Assembly (NCBI GenBank): GCA_001566295.1
Contig: KQ964247.1
Coordinates: forward strand, 1,922,001 to 1,986,000
Direction: 5' to 3'
Length of the DNA stretch: 64,000 nt
From: Microdochium bolleyi
Lineage: Eukaryota > Ascomycota > Sordariomycetes > Xylariales > Microdochiaceae
Made by a program: the position numbers and the translations under genes. Positions 42,747 through 53,824 of the stretch are shown piece after piece (position 1 is the stretch's first letter; each line of letters begins with the position of its first letter). The notes under the pieces were generated by a model, which worked only from the letters and a program-made list of their open reading frames with translations, made no database searches and was not told the DNA's origin.

Positions 42747-45644
42747 ATGGGACTTTCTAAGCTCATCGCAGCCTCGCTGCTGGTCATCGGCCAGATAGCC
42801 GCTTCGGCCAGTGCCATTCCTGCTACTGATGTGCAGGTCCGTCAAGCGGCCGGCTCCAGCTACTGGTTTTCCTCCATCAAGAGACAAGGTGTCGCCGTCT
42901 TTGGGGAGCAGGGTCACACCGTCTACCGCAACATCAAGGACTTTGGCGCGGTCGGTGACGGTGTCACGGACGACACGGACGCCATCAACAAGGCCATCCA
43001 AAGCGGCCCCAACCGCTGCATCGATGAGTGCGACTCTCGCACCAACGCGCCCGCTCTGGTTTACTTCCCTCCTGGCACTTACCTCGTCTCGAAGCCCATC
43101 GTCCAGACCTACTACACGCAGTTCGTCGGTGATGCCATCAATATCCCCGTTCTCAAGGCCGCAGCCTCCTTCCAGGGCATGGCGGTCATCGACGCCAACC
43201 CTTACTACCCGAACCAGCCGACAGCAAAGAACTGGTACATCAACCAGAACAACTTCTTCCGGCAGATCCGCAACTTCGTCATTGACATCACCGCCGTCCC
43301 CATGGAGGCTGGTTGTGGTATCCACTGGCAGGTGTCCCAGGCCACCAGTCTCCAGAACATCCTCTTCAAGATGAACCCAGACACCAGCGAGAAGAACGGC
43401 CAGAAGGGTCTGTTCATAGAAAATGGATCCGGTGGATTCATGACTGACCTGACGTTCAACGGCGGTGGCACTGGTATTAACATGGGAAGCCAACAGTATA
43501 CGCTGCGGAACATGACCTTCAACAACTGCCGCACCGCCATCCACTTCATCTGGAATTGGCAGATCCTGCTCCAGGACTTCAAGATTAACAACTGTCAGGT
43601 CGGTGTCGACATGACCGCCTTCGACCTCAACAGCATCACTGTTGGATCCCTCATTGTCCAGGACACCGTCATTGCCAACACCCCGATTGGTATCAAGACT
43701 CTCTACAAGCCGGAAAACATCGAGACCAACAACACGCTCATTCTTGACAACGTCGACATGTCGCAGGGCGTCCCCACTGCCATCCAGAACGCCAAGGACA
43801 AGACTGTGGTTCTCAATGGTAATCAGCATGTCGCCATGTTCGCACAGGGCAAGCAGTACTCTGGTACTGCCGGCAAGGCTGTCCAGGGTGTCCAGAAAGC
43901 CATCAGCAAACCGAAGGGCCTCATGAGCAACGGCAAGATCTTCACTCGTACCAAGCCGCAGTACGAGGGAGTCCCTGCGAGCCGTTTCATCAGTGTCAAG
44001 TCTGCTGGTGCCAAGGGTGATGGCAAGAGCGACGACACCCAAGCCATCCAGAAGATCTTCAACGCTGCCAAGGAGGGCGACATCATCTACTTTGATCACG
44101 GCGCCTACCTCATCATGGACACCGTCAAGATCCCCAAAAACATCAAGATCACAGGCGAGATGTGGCCCTTGATCATGGCCACCGGTTCCAAGTTCGGAGA
44201 TGAGAGCAAGCCGATCCCCATGTTCCAAGTCGGAGAGCCTGGTGATGTTGGCACCGTTGAGATGTCTGACCTCATGATTGAGACCAAGGGACCGGCTCCC
44301 GGTGCCATCCTCATGCAGTGGAACTTGGAAGGCAGCAACCCTGGTGATGCAGGCCTCTGGGACGTACACTTCCGCGTTGGCGGCACTTCCGGCACCGATC
44401 TCCAGTCGGACAAGTGCCGCAAAACCCCGACTGTCGACACCAAGCCGAACCCTGAGTGTGTTGGCTCTTTCATGATGCTCCACATCACCACAACCGCCTC
44501 CGTCTACGTCGAAAACTGCTGGTTCTGGGTTGCCGACCATGAACTGGATCTTACAGACTGGAGCCAGATCAACATCTACAACGGCCGTGGCGTGCTGATT
44601 GAGTCTCAGAAGCCTGTCTGGCTCTGGGGCACAGCTTCCGAGCACAGCCAACTGCATAACTACCAGGTCACCAATGCCAAGAACCTCTACATGGGTGTCA
44701 TCCAGACCGAGACGGCATACATGCAGGGCAACCCTGATGCTACGGTTCCTTTCAAGGCCAACGATGGGTTCTTCGATCCCAACTTTGCCCAGCTTTGTGA
44801 TGGCTCTTCCCAGCGCTGTGCTCGCACACTGGGTCTTCGCATCACAAACTCGTCCGACATCTTCCTCTTCGGCGGAGGCTTGTACAGTTTCTTTGACAAC
44901 TATGGGCAGAAGTGTGTGAACGAGAACAACTGTCAAGACGACATGATCACCATTGAGAACTCAAGCGTGCATCTCTTCGGCGTAGCCACCAAGGCAGCTA
45001 TAAAGATGATCACACACAATGGCAAGACTGTTGCCCTTGACAAGGACAACCGCAACACATTTTGCGCCGCCATCGCCATGTTCGAGACATCTGACGGTCC
45101 TGCTGGCAGCGACGGTGGTAACGGTGGCAACGGTGGTAATTCGCCTGGCACAGGCCCGGGATCTAGCAGTGCTATCAGCAATGGCCCGACCCTCACCACG
45201 ACGTCGACTAGAACTTCGACCATTGCCACGACGGTCGGAACTAGCACTGTCACCAATGGTAACGCTGGAGGCGGCGGCGGCACTGGTGCGGCACCAACTT
45301 CTGCTGCTGCCACTCAGACAGGCCAATATGGTCAACCTGCCCCTAGTGGCACCAACCAGCCCGCTCCTAACCCCGTGCCAACCGGCGGTGCTCCAAGCGG
45401 AGGCAATAACGGGCAGCTGCCTTCTGCATCGACCATTTTCCCTGGTCCGGGTCCCGCGCCGACCAGCGCTCCGGCAGGCAATGGTGTAGACAATGGCGCA
45501 GGTAACGGCGGAGGCAACCCTGCTCCGACACCTGCTCCAACCTCGGCCCCAGCTGGCAACAACGGAGGCAACAACGCAGGCGAAGTCATCGTCACCGTGA
45601 CCGAGACGATGACTGTGCCCGGGAACTGCGGGGTGTCACAGTGA
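42747..45644 (+). CDS. Secreted GH55 exo-beta-1,3-glucanase
   Basis: An intronless coding region of 965 residues. It begins with a clear signal peptide (MGLSKLIAASLLVIG, cleavage near ASA). A frame-compatible GTG upstream (42726) is discounted, since it lies just after a likely 5' UTR acceptor. Two right-handed beta-helix halves each start with the same pectate-lyase-like motif: IKDFGAVGDGVTDDTDAI near residue 67 and VKSAGAKGDGKSDDTQAI near 419. This tandem arrangement is characteristic of glycoside hydrolase family 55, which releases glucose from laminarin and cell-wall beta-1,3-glucan. From about residue 795 follows a Gly/Asn/Pro/Ser/Thr-rich tail with two PTSAPAGN copies, probably O-glycosylated. 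Codons are highly biased, indicating strong expression. The frame continues 43 sense codons past the TGA stop (to a TGA at 45774), as discussed in the findings. Confidence 0.93.
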   Translation: MGLSKLIAASLLVIGQIAASASAIPATDVQVRQAAGSSYWFSSIKRQGVAVFGEQGHTVYRNIKDFGAVGDGVTDDTDAINKAIQSGPNRCIDECDSRTNAPALVYFPPGTYLVSKPIVQTYYTQFVGDAINIPVLKAAASFQGMAVIDANPYYPNQPTAKNWYINQNNFFRQIRNFVIDITAVPMEAGCGIHWQVSQATSLQNILFKMNPDTSEKNGQKGLFIENGSGGFMTDLTFNGGGTGINMGSQQYTLRNMTFNNCRTAIHFIWNWQILLQDFKINNCQVGVDMTAFDLNSITVGSLIVQDTVIANTPIGIKTLYKPENIETNNTLILDNVDMSQGVPTAIQNAKDKTVVLNGNQHVAMFAQGKQYSGTAGKAVQGVQKAISKPKGLMSNGKIFTRTKPQYEGVPASRFISVKSAGAKGDGKSDDTQAIQKIFNAAKEGDIIYFDHGAYLIMDTVKIPKNIKITGEMWPLIMATGSKFGDESKPIPMFQVGEPGDVGTVEMSDLMIETKGPAPGAILMQWNLEGSNPGDAGLWDVHFRVGGTSGTDLQSDKCRKTPTVDTKPNPECVGSFMMLHITTTASVYVENCWFWVADHELDLTDWSQINIYNGRGVLIESQKPVWLWGTASEHSQLHNYQVTNAKNLYMGVIQTETAYMQGNPDATVPFKANDGFFDPNFAQLCDGSSQRCARTLGLRITNSSDIFLFGGGLYSFFDNYGQKCVNENNCQDDMITIENSSVHLFGVATKAAIKMITHNGKTVALDKDNRNTFCAAIAMFETSDGPAGSDGGNGGNGGNSPGTGPGSSSAISNGPTLTTTSTRTSTIATTVGTSTVTNGNAGGGGGTGAAPTSAAATQTGQYGQPAPSGTNQPAPNPVPTGGAPSGGNNGQLPSASTIFPGPGPAPTSAPAGNGVDNGAGNGGGNPAPTPAPTSAPAGNNGGNNAGEVIVTVTETMTVPGNCGVSQ

Positions 45645-46602
45645 GGAGCTGTGACGGTCGCTGCAACCCGAACACAATCCACACCTACCACGACTTGGAC
45701 AGTCACGTCGACTGCCGCGCCGTTGTGCCGGGCGTGCAAGCCCTGCCAGTATGTGGTGACGGTGATAGCAGCTTGAGTCCTAGGCAGCTGCTGTTGCGCT
45801 AACGATATTTCGATTCTTAATTTGGCCCTTTAGCGGCATTACAGCATGGCGATTTTGGTTCCCAGCCTACTTCTTTTCGGACTCTTTCTGATATACATAC
45901 TTCGGACCCAGGCAAGATGCAGGCAGCCCTGGTGCCAAAGGCACAACAGGAGTCGGTTTGGTGAAGAGTTTTGTTTTTGGGGGCATTTTCGGGACACATT
46001 TCTCCCGCTGGTTGGCACATTCTTGAGAAGCCCATAGACATGAATATGCAACATTATGTACATGAACATGACATGACCTCTGCCATAACTCTTTGACGTG
46101 ATTGAACTGTGGGTTCTGCTGTCCAGGGACCATAATCACATGCCAAAGTGAATGTTTTGTCCAAATCGAGTCACAACCATGCTTCCGTCACAACGCGGAC
46201 GCTATCAGCAAGTCTCAGAAAGCGCTAGATGAGGCAACGGGCACAGTGAAGAAATCGTGGCGAGAAGATGGCATTGCTTGTTTCCAAGTAAGTAAAGCTT
46301 GATAGGGCAGGCGAGGGCGAAGCGACGAGAATAAGTGGGGCCGCCAAGGTCTCGATTGAGACAACGTCATCGCCTTGGGCCACCCACAATACACCCAGCC
46401 CACGATGGCCTCTTCTTGACACAACGCCCGGTGTACTTCCGCCACCACATTTACACCTCGCAGCTCTCGGCTACTCATTCCACGCCGCCGGAGCGTCTTT
46501 TTTACGCGATCGATCGAAGATAAACACTCCTTGTCTGAATCTGCCTGACTCAGTCTCTCAAGCACACGACACCCCACCAGCCTCCGACAACATTCCCCCT
46601 CA
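45645..46602. other. Intergenic: GH55 3' flank and FIT promoter
   Basis: The first 132 nt read in frame with the GH55 protein after its stop. The rest is promoter of the FIT-family gene with a CA/CT-rich leader. A five-codon upstream frame (ATG at 46405, stop at 46417) is the last ATG before the real start. Confidence 0.5.
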
Positions 46603-47813
46603 ATGTCCGAAAAGTCCCTGCGGTCACGCACCGTCAAAGCCGTCATAGACGACGACCACAACATGGCCTCCAACGGTACGCCCGCAGCCGGGAGCAGCAG
46701 TACCAGAAGAGCAGCCACCACCAAGACGCGGCGCAATCCGCCGTACCTGCCGACGCGCACCGAGCTACTCGCGCTGGGCGTTTACCCGGTGCTACTGACC
46801 TTCGGCACGCTCTTCTCCGTCTTCAACCCGCAGGCTCGCGGCGCCCCGTACGACCCGTACTCGCAGTCGCACGTCCCGGGCACGGCGCCCAGCTACTTCG
46901 CGCGCAAGGACAACCTGCTCAACGTGCTGTTCGTCAAGAAGGGCTGGGCGTGGTTCACGGCGGCGTTCTTCGCGTTCCTCTTCACGCACCCGGCGCTCGG
47001 CAACAACCAGCGCAGGGCCAAGGCGGCGATCCGCTGGGCGCTCGTGACGGGGTGGTGGGTGCTCGTGACGCAGTGGTGCTTCGGCCCCGCGCTGATCGAC
47101 CGCGGGTTCCGGTACACGGGTGGCAAGTGCGAGGTCGCGCGGCTCGCGGTGGTGGAGGGCGACGCGGACAAGGGCGACGCGCTGACGGCCGTCGCGTGCA
47201 AGGCCGCGGGCGGGCGGTGGAGTGGCGGACACGACATCAGCGGGCACGTGTTCCTGCTGATGCTGGGCAGCTGGTTCCTCGTGCAGGAGGCCGGGTGGGT
47301 GCTATTGCGGGCGCCGTTGTCATCATCGAGCGCCAGCAATAGGACGACGACGAGTACGACAGCGGGACACGAGCGCGAGGAGAGGACGGTCGTCATGGCC
47401 GACGGCGCAGTCAAGGGCGCGGGCGTCGAGGCTGTGGATGGCGACGGCAGCGGCAGCGGCGAGGGCGCGGTCAAGGGCGGGCAGGCCCGGCGACAGTCTG
47501 GCGGCGGCGAGCTCGGGCTCGGCGGCAAGTTCGTGGCCGCCGTGGTCGCGCTGAGCTACTGGATGCTGCTCATGACAGCCATCTACTTCCATACGTGGTT
47601 CGAAAAGGTACGTTTGCTTTTCTTTGCATCTTGTGGTGCTCTCGAACCAGAGGACAAAAGTGCGCGACTTGACTGATTGTGTGACTGACCGACTGATGGG
47701 TGTTGTTGCAGGTCACTGGCTTCCTGGTCGCGTTTGGGGGCATGTATGCCGTCTACATCGTGCCGCGCTTCGTCCCGCAGGTGCGTTCCTTTGTGGGGCT
47801 GCCCGGGATATAA
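46603..47813 (+). CDS. FIT/Scs3 family ER lipid phosphatase-like protein
   Basis: Two exons (46603-47607 and 47712-47813) encode 368 residues. The fat-storage-inducing transmembrane family sits in the ER, has acyl-CoA diphosphatase activity and supports lipid-droplet formation and phospholipid balance (Scs3/Yft2 in yeast). The diagnostic DISGHVFLL carries His215, and YFHTWFEKVTG, spanning the intron, carries His330; these are the two conserved catalytic-type histidines. About six membrane spans are visible: near residues 52-70, 108-126, 142-160, 214-235, 308-328 and 337-352. The two His-bearing parts are separated by a low-complexity Ser/Thr/Gly/Glu-rich insertion of about 70 residues (about 236-305), longer than I expect for the family. 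The coding DNA is very GC-rich, more so than its neighbours. Confidence 0.85.
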
Positions 47814-48698
47814 AGAACAGGGAGGATGACGAACAACGATGATCGAAAATGGGGTATGCATTCAGCATCTTCTTCGGGGGTCTTGGGAGGAGAGTGTAAG
47901 ACTAGCTGTGGCTGTTCGATGGGGGGGCGGAAGTACACAGTGATCGAGCGGCCACGTGGATAGAGGATACTACATGCTAGACACACGGGAAAGAGTAAAA
48001 ACACGACGAGGAAAGTCATGAGAGCATGCGAGTACCACCGACAGCCCTCCCACTCGTCGCTAGACTCAATTGTAATATATAAACGCGCACAATCTAACGA
48101 ACCAAACTCGGCTACCTCCCAACCCCCTTGTGTCCCGACAAGGACACATATATACACCACGGAGTCATTTTCAATCTGCAAGCTTCACGCTCTTGGACAC
48201 AGTTCATGAGGAAAGGCAAGACACGAGGTCCGTGTATGTTCAATGTCTCTGGCTTCTATAAAGGCTGGTGTGAAAGATACATGAGCCCGAACCCACTCAT
48301 CCTCCCCTCTTCCCCCCTCTCCCCGAGAGCTGGAGCAATTGCTTGCCCGTCTATAAAAACAATGTGTATGTGTATGTATGTGAATGTAGAGCGTGCGCAT
48401 CCACGCCTTGTTGTGTAGGATGAAGTGGTACGCATAAAGTCAAAGACGCCAGTGGCTATGTAGTGTATAATAGTACCCCGGAAAAGACAGGAGAAAGACA
48501 AAAGGAAACGACACAGGCCCGAGCTGAAGAACGGTCCTATCTAGTACTAATGCAGCCCTCTTGACCAGGTAACGATGATAAACAATGGTAATACAGAGCA
48601 GGTTTCTCATCTCCTAAAGTCCAGCACTTGGACGAGGATGAGACGGCGAGAAATTCAAGGTAGTACTCTGGCTGGACTGTGTGGCGATGAAGGAATAC
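47814..48698. other. Convergent intergenic spacer with TATA-like elements
   Basis: 885 nt between the ends of the FIT gene and the F-box gene. It is AT-richer and holds three TATA-like motifs on the + strand (48076, 48257, 48352) and a TG/TATG-rich stretch near 48365. No gene is supported. Confidence 0.5.
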
Positions 48699-50892
48699 TT
48701 AGATAAACCCAGCGTCGTACACCGACTCACGTTTGCGGGAGCTCTCTAGACACTGGATGTCGCGCACGTCGGCGCCGAAGTCGAGAATCAAGATCTTGGG
48801 GTCCTGTCCCGTGCTCACAATACGGCGGTAGTCGCTCTTCGCGCTGAGCACCCAGCTGGCGTGCCGACGAGGGAAGTCGCCGACCTGCTCGCCCGTCTCC
48901 ATGTCAAATACTTTGATGTCGGTGTCGTAGCTGCCGCTGACGAGGCGACCACTGACGCTGTCGATGTGCAGGCTGCGCACGAGGGAGTCGTGTGCTTGGA
49001 TCTCGCGGATGCACTCGCCCGTGTTGGCGTCCCAGATGCGGATCACCTTGTCGCTGCCGGCTGAGGCAATGTACCGTCCGTCCTCGGAGAACTGGCTGCA
49101 CGCGAGACCTTTGGTGTGGCCCATGAACTCACGGACGACCTTGCCGCTCTCGAGGTTCCACAGCTTGACGCGGAAGTCACCAGAGCATGACACGATTGTG
49201 TTATCGCGGAGCTGCACCGCATTGACGGGACCGGTGTGGCCCGTGAGCTGCTTGATCAACGCGCCGGTCGCCCGATCCCAGACGCAGATCGTGATGTCTT
49301 TGGAGCACGTCACGATGTGCTTGCGGTCGAAGGCGAGATCGAGAACAGCAGCGGTGTGGTGCTCCAGGCGCCGGACCGGCCGGTACCCTGAGCGCACATT
49401 GTAGACAATGCAGGAAGAATCGGACGACCCCGTGACCAGGATCTCGTCGTCGTACTGCAAGCACAAGATAGAGGCCTTGTGGTGGATAGGGAATGACACA
49501 GTGACCGGGACTGATGGGCAGGACCGTTCGTTGTCATCGCCTGATGCATAGTGGAGAGGCTTGCCGTTTGGATCAAACAAAATGTTCGTCTGGTTGACCA
49601 CCTCGGGCGGCCCGATAATTAGGCGGCACTGCAAGAGGTGCATGTCCCAGATGCGGATGGTCTTGTCTCTCGAGCCAGTGATGATTTTGTTCCTGTTGTT
49701 GATGTTAGTCGGCGCACATCAACTAGTTGGCCGGTGCAACTTACTCGTCGAATTGAAGACAATAGATACTGTCAAGATGCCCGTTCAGATACGTGGCGCG
49801 AGCCTGCTTTTGTGTCTTCCACTGGCGTTCGAGCTCATGCCGTGCCTGGTAGATCCTGCGCCAGTCGCTGCCCTGACGGATCGGGGGTACGCCGCAACCT
49901 GTGCCCGGCTGGGCGTTGTTGCCTGTGGCATAGGTCTGCGTCATCTCTCTCAAGAAAGACTGCCGCCAGATGTGCTGGTCCATCACTGTCTGGTACCACC
50001 GCCTCGAGACCCTGGCCGCAGTGTTCAGCTGCGCGGCGTCCAGATATGACAGGACTTGGACCACAAGCTCGACTGGGAGGTGGGCGATGAAGTCCGTCCG
50101 CGGTACACTGAAATCCATCTCTGAGACCAAGTCGACATCCGAGTCTGAAGGCGTCAGGTTGATACCAATGCCGCTTTCGCTGTCGTTGTGGACACCCTCC
50201 ATGGGCTGCCATCCCTCCTCCTGCCGCAAGCGCTCAAAAGCAAGGTATTCGTTCTGCATGGCTGCAGCGGCCTTTGCCGCTGCGCCAGTGTTGGCTGGTA
50301 TGATGGGGGGAGCAGCACCGTTGCCAGGGATGGGCAGGTCTGTCACATAGGACGACTCGAGCTGTGCGTAGACGGGATCCAGAGATGGCTGTTTGGACAG
50401 TAACAATTTCGAATGCCGGAAGGTGGTGGCGGAGCGCAGACGTGTCCAGGTGGAGCTGCTGGTGCTCGGCTGGAGGTTATAGCCCTCGACAGCCGGCTCG
50501 GAGCTACGACGGCCGCGCCGCTGATTGAAGCCCTTCATTAGTGACAGCGAGGCCCTCCGGATCTTTCCTTTGAATGACAAGCTCGCGCTCCTATGGTGAC
50601 CATGTTGGTGGAAAGGCGTGGGGGCTATCTCGGTGGTTGCGTCCTCGTCGATCATGACAACGTCGTTGCTCTCCGAGTCGGCGACGTGCCCGTGGTTGAC
50701 GTGTGTCCTGCTCCCAGCACGCCAGGACAAGCCGAACTGCGAAGGATGTGATGTGCTTGGCCGGGCAAGGACTCTCTGGTCCGCCTTTGTGAAGGCGGTC
50801 TCGTTGGCGGACGGCATCGTGTTCTGAGCAGCGAAAAGGTGGTCGTAGGTGGCAGTCGATGGCCGCGAGGGCCGGTCAGGCGCGGAAGACAT
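48699..50892 (-). CDS. F-box / WD40 repeat protein (SCF substrate receptor)
   Basis: Two exons (50892-49745 and 49692-48699) encode 713 residues; the 52-nt intron has a GTAAGT donor and a GACTAAC branch. The N-terminal 265 residues are disordered and Ser/Arg-rich. The F-box begins at LPVELVVQVLSYLDAAQLNT (about 272) and ends with the RRWYQTVMD region. Seven WD40 blades follow from about 375, with clear WD/GH units such as GHLDSIYCLQFDE, GSRDKTIRIWDMH, TGHTGPVNAVQL, SGDFRVKLWN, SAGSDKVIRIWDAN and GSYDTDIKVFD. Such proteins bind Skp1 through the F-box and recruit phosphorylated substrates to SCF ubiquitin ligase. The frame is open further upstream to an ATG at 51126, but that extension looks like leader sequence. 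The substrate is unknown; lin-23/Fbw7-type labels would be architecture only. Confidence 0.87.
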
Positions 50893-52645
50893 GATCGGGC
50901 GAAGTGGTGCTGCTCGTGCAGCTAAGCATGGAGCGTCGGCGCGGTTGCTAGCTAGCAAAGTCGAAGTCTGTGTGCGTATCGTGCGGTGCTCTGCGACGTG
51001 GAACCTGGCTTCTGTCGTGGCAGGCGGCCTGGAGTGTTTGTTGCCGGCTGTGGAATGGACGCGGAATGCAGGGGCTGCGACCAACGTCATCCACACGCAA
51101 AACAAAGAAAAAACGCGGAACGACAACGCTTGAGCAACGAGCGGGTTCGCGATGGCCCGAGTCGTGGAGTTGCAGCGATGTCCGCTGGGTTGGACTGGGA
51201 GTTGGAGACCGCGCGCGCGTGTCGGGTGTTGTCGTCTAGTCTCGTCGGTGACGTGCTTGCTCCTCGTGACCTGGTCCTCGTGGTGGTGACCGCATCTGCT
51301 TCCGGAGGGTTTCGAAATGTGGCGTCGCGTAGTGCGGGCGTGGAGCGTACGGTACGGCTGAAGAGAAGGCAGTGACCAGACGCGCGAAAAGATTTGATGA
51401 GACCCGGGAAGCTGGGACGGCGATAGGCGAGGGAGCCTATTTCAAGAAAGAGCACAGGCAGGCGAGCACAGGCGGGATGCAACAGCAAAAGTCGAACCCC
51501 TGAAGGAAGGCCCGAGTGCCGGGGGCGCAAGAAACGAGACCAACAAACTGCAAGATGATGTGCAACAGAGAGGGACGACTCGTGTCAAACGGCCGGCCCG
51601 GCCATTGACTCGGCCAAGGGGGCACGCCCGGCCCAGGCCTTGCAGATTTCAAGGGACAAGCGCCGGTTGCTGGGGACTCATGACGCACCACGCGACCGCC
51701 CGGTGGACTGCGGAAAATGTCTGCACCGGTACGCGCAGGCCCACTGCCACTGGGGGGTGAGCTGCCAGACTTCGTCACTGTGGATGCCTCGGTCCTCCGC
51801 CCTCGCCGCTGTCAAGGGCCACACTGGGCCTCGAGCTGCCGCTTTCAGCTCTAGCCCGGCCGGCAAATGGATGCAACGGCGGGTTCCGTAGCACAGGCAC
51901 AGAATTCTCCTTGCGGTGTGCAACCAGGGTCACAAGCCATGTCTGTTTCTGCACGAGACGAGCCCTGCCCTCGTGATGACTTATTAGATGAGAAGCAGAC
52001 ACAGACAAGCTGAAGAAACCAAATCAAGATCAGCGGCACAAGCGAGCGAGCCCATCTCGACTCGCTGGCCCCCTGCAAGTGTCAACTCAAAAGACCCTGT
52101 CGTCTCGGCACCTGCTGCTGGAAGGGCAAGGATCTTCAATGGGGTCTGAGAAGGACATGTCTTTTCAGGCCAGAAACGTCATCCCCGAGAGCCTGACAGC
52201 TTCGATCGTGAGCACAACGCAGGTAGAGAGGTCTTTGAGTATTGTAGCCGGGTCAAGGGGTAATAGTACACCCGAAGGTTGTGCGTGAAGGCCGGGAGGC
52301 TTGGGACTCAGCCAACATACAGGCCACAGCATCCAGGGTTCTCCAGGCTGCCCCGTCTTTCATGGGCAGACCTCGTAAGTTGTCACAGCTCATGGAGGGG
52401 CAAACCGGTCAGCTTGGGCGACCGTGCAATGGCAACAACTATACTGTCTAGACGTATTTTTGATTCATTCTCGCAGCTGGGGGGTTATCATCTGATTCTT
52501 CATAATCAACTACACCAACGCCATCACCATGCTTCGCACAATCCGCTAAAACGCTTCACTTTTTGACACCGCCGCCATGCTCCCCAACTCCCCCCCTTCC
52601 CCCCCAGACTGCAATCCAATGATATCTCTACTTTAGCTTCTCCCT
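50893..52645. other. Intergenic: F-box gene promoter and ADH 3' flank
   Basis: 1.75 kb. If the F-box protein starts at 51126 the first 234 nt are coding. The remainder holds short frames without signatures, and no gene was recognised. Confidence 0.5.
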
Positions 52646-53824
52646 TTAAGCGTCAAAGGCTTTGTCGTAGTCGACCATGCAGTATCGGTACTTGACGACA
52701 CCCGAGTTCTCGTGCAGATCCTTGAGGGTCTTGCTCAGGTTCTCCTCGCTGATGGGCACCTTGACAACCCACGAGTGCAGTTTCTTGTCGGCCGCGAGCT
52801 TGAGCATCTCAAGCATCTCCCGGCGGCTGCCAAGGTGGGACGCACCGATCAAGCAGCCGTTGCCTCCGAGCGACTGCGGGCTAATCTTAAGCTCGGCGTC
52901 CTCGGGCATGCCGACCGAGACAAACTTGCCGTGCACGTCGAGCAGGGACAGGTAGGCCGCCAGGTCGAAGCCTTCGCCGAAGTTGTTGCTCGTACTGACA
53001 ATGAGGTCGAATGTCATCTTGTGCGGCTCGTTCCAGCCCTTCTCCGACGTGGCCAGCAGGCCGGCCGCGCCCATCTTCTTGGCGTCCTCCTCCTTGCTGC
53101 GCGAGCGTGAGATGACCCAGGTCTCGGCTCCAAGAGCAGCGCCGAACAGGACGCCAAAGTGACCAAGGCCGCCGAGGCCGATGATGCCAACCTTCTTGCC
53201 CGGGCCGGCGCCGTTCCTCACCAGCGGGCTGTACGAGGTGATACCGGCGCACAGCATGGGCGCGGCAATGTGGCTGGGGAGCTCTTCGGGGATGGGGAAG
53301 ACCCTGGTAAGCAGCGTGTCAGTCATCGCTTCATCTCTCTTACAACAACTCCAGCAACAATTAGCTGGAAAGTCGACCTACCAGTGCTCATGGGTTCGAA
53401 CGTGAGACGAATAACCGCCCTGGGAGATGATGCCCGGGTACTCGGGCCACTCGGAGCCGTAGGTGTCGCGCTGGTGGGCGCAGTAGGTCTCGTTGTCGTT
53501 CTTGCACTGGCGGCAGTCGAGGCAGGACCAGGACTGGGCGCCAACACCAACACGCTGGCCCTGCTTGATCAGGGTGACCTTGGGGCCCACCCGGAGGGCG
53601 GTGCCGACAATCTCGTGGCCGACAGACAGGCCGTTGTTGAAGTGCTGGGAGCCCCAGCCACCGTTGATGGTGTGAACATCGCTGGAGCAGACGCCGCAGC
53701 ACTCAATCTTGATCTCGACGTCGTAGTCGGCGAACGGCTTGGCGTCGAACTTCTGCTTGTGGAAGGTCGTCCAGGTCTCGGGCGACTTGACCTGGAAGCC
53801 GGTGAACTGATCGTACTCGGGCAT
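52646..53824 (-). CDS. NADP-dependent zinc alcohol dehydrogenase (Adh6/CAD type)
   Basis: Two exons (53824-53382 and 53303-52646) encode 366 residues of the medium-chain dehydrogenase/reductase superfamily. The catalytic zinc site is marked by CGVCSSDVHTINGGWG and GHEIVG. The structural zinc site has four cysteines in CLDCRQCKNDNETYC. The intron joins HEHW to VFPIPEELPSHIAAPMLCAG, which matches cinnamyl-alcohol-dehydrogenase-like Adh6/Adh7 proteins. The Rossmann motif is GLGGLGHFGV, followed after the second strand by SRSRSKEEDAKK, whose serine/arginine pattern favours NADPH. The likely role is cytosolic reduction of a broad range of aldehydes. The 78-nt intron has a GTAGGT donor, a GACTGAC branch and a CCAG acceptor. 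The ATG at 53824 gives the normal family length. Confidence 0.93.

Noticed and set aside
42708..44936. 742-codon minus-strand frame opposite the GH55 gene
   Set aside because: It has an Asp/Val/Leu/Gly-rich shadow composition caused by the biased codons of the GH55 coding strand; no domain is recognisable.
50893..51126. N-terminal extension of the F-box/WD40 protein from ATG 51126
   Set aside because: The extra 78 residues look like translated leader, and the ATG at 50892 has a good context; kept only as an alternative.
53385..53400. GGTTCGAA-like sequence resembling a tRNA B box
   Set aside because: It lies inside the alcohol dehydrogenase coding exon (sense of HEHW region) with no A box or cloverleaf around it.
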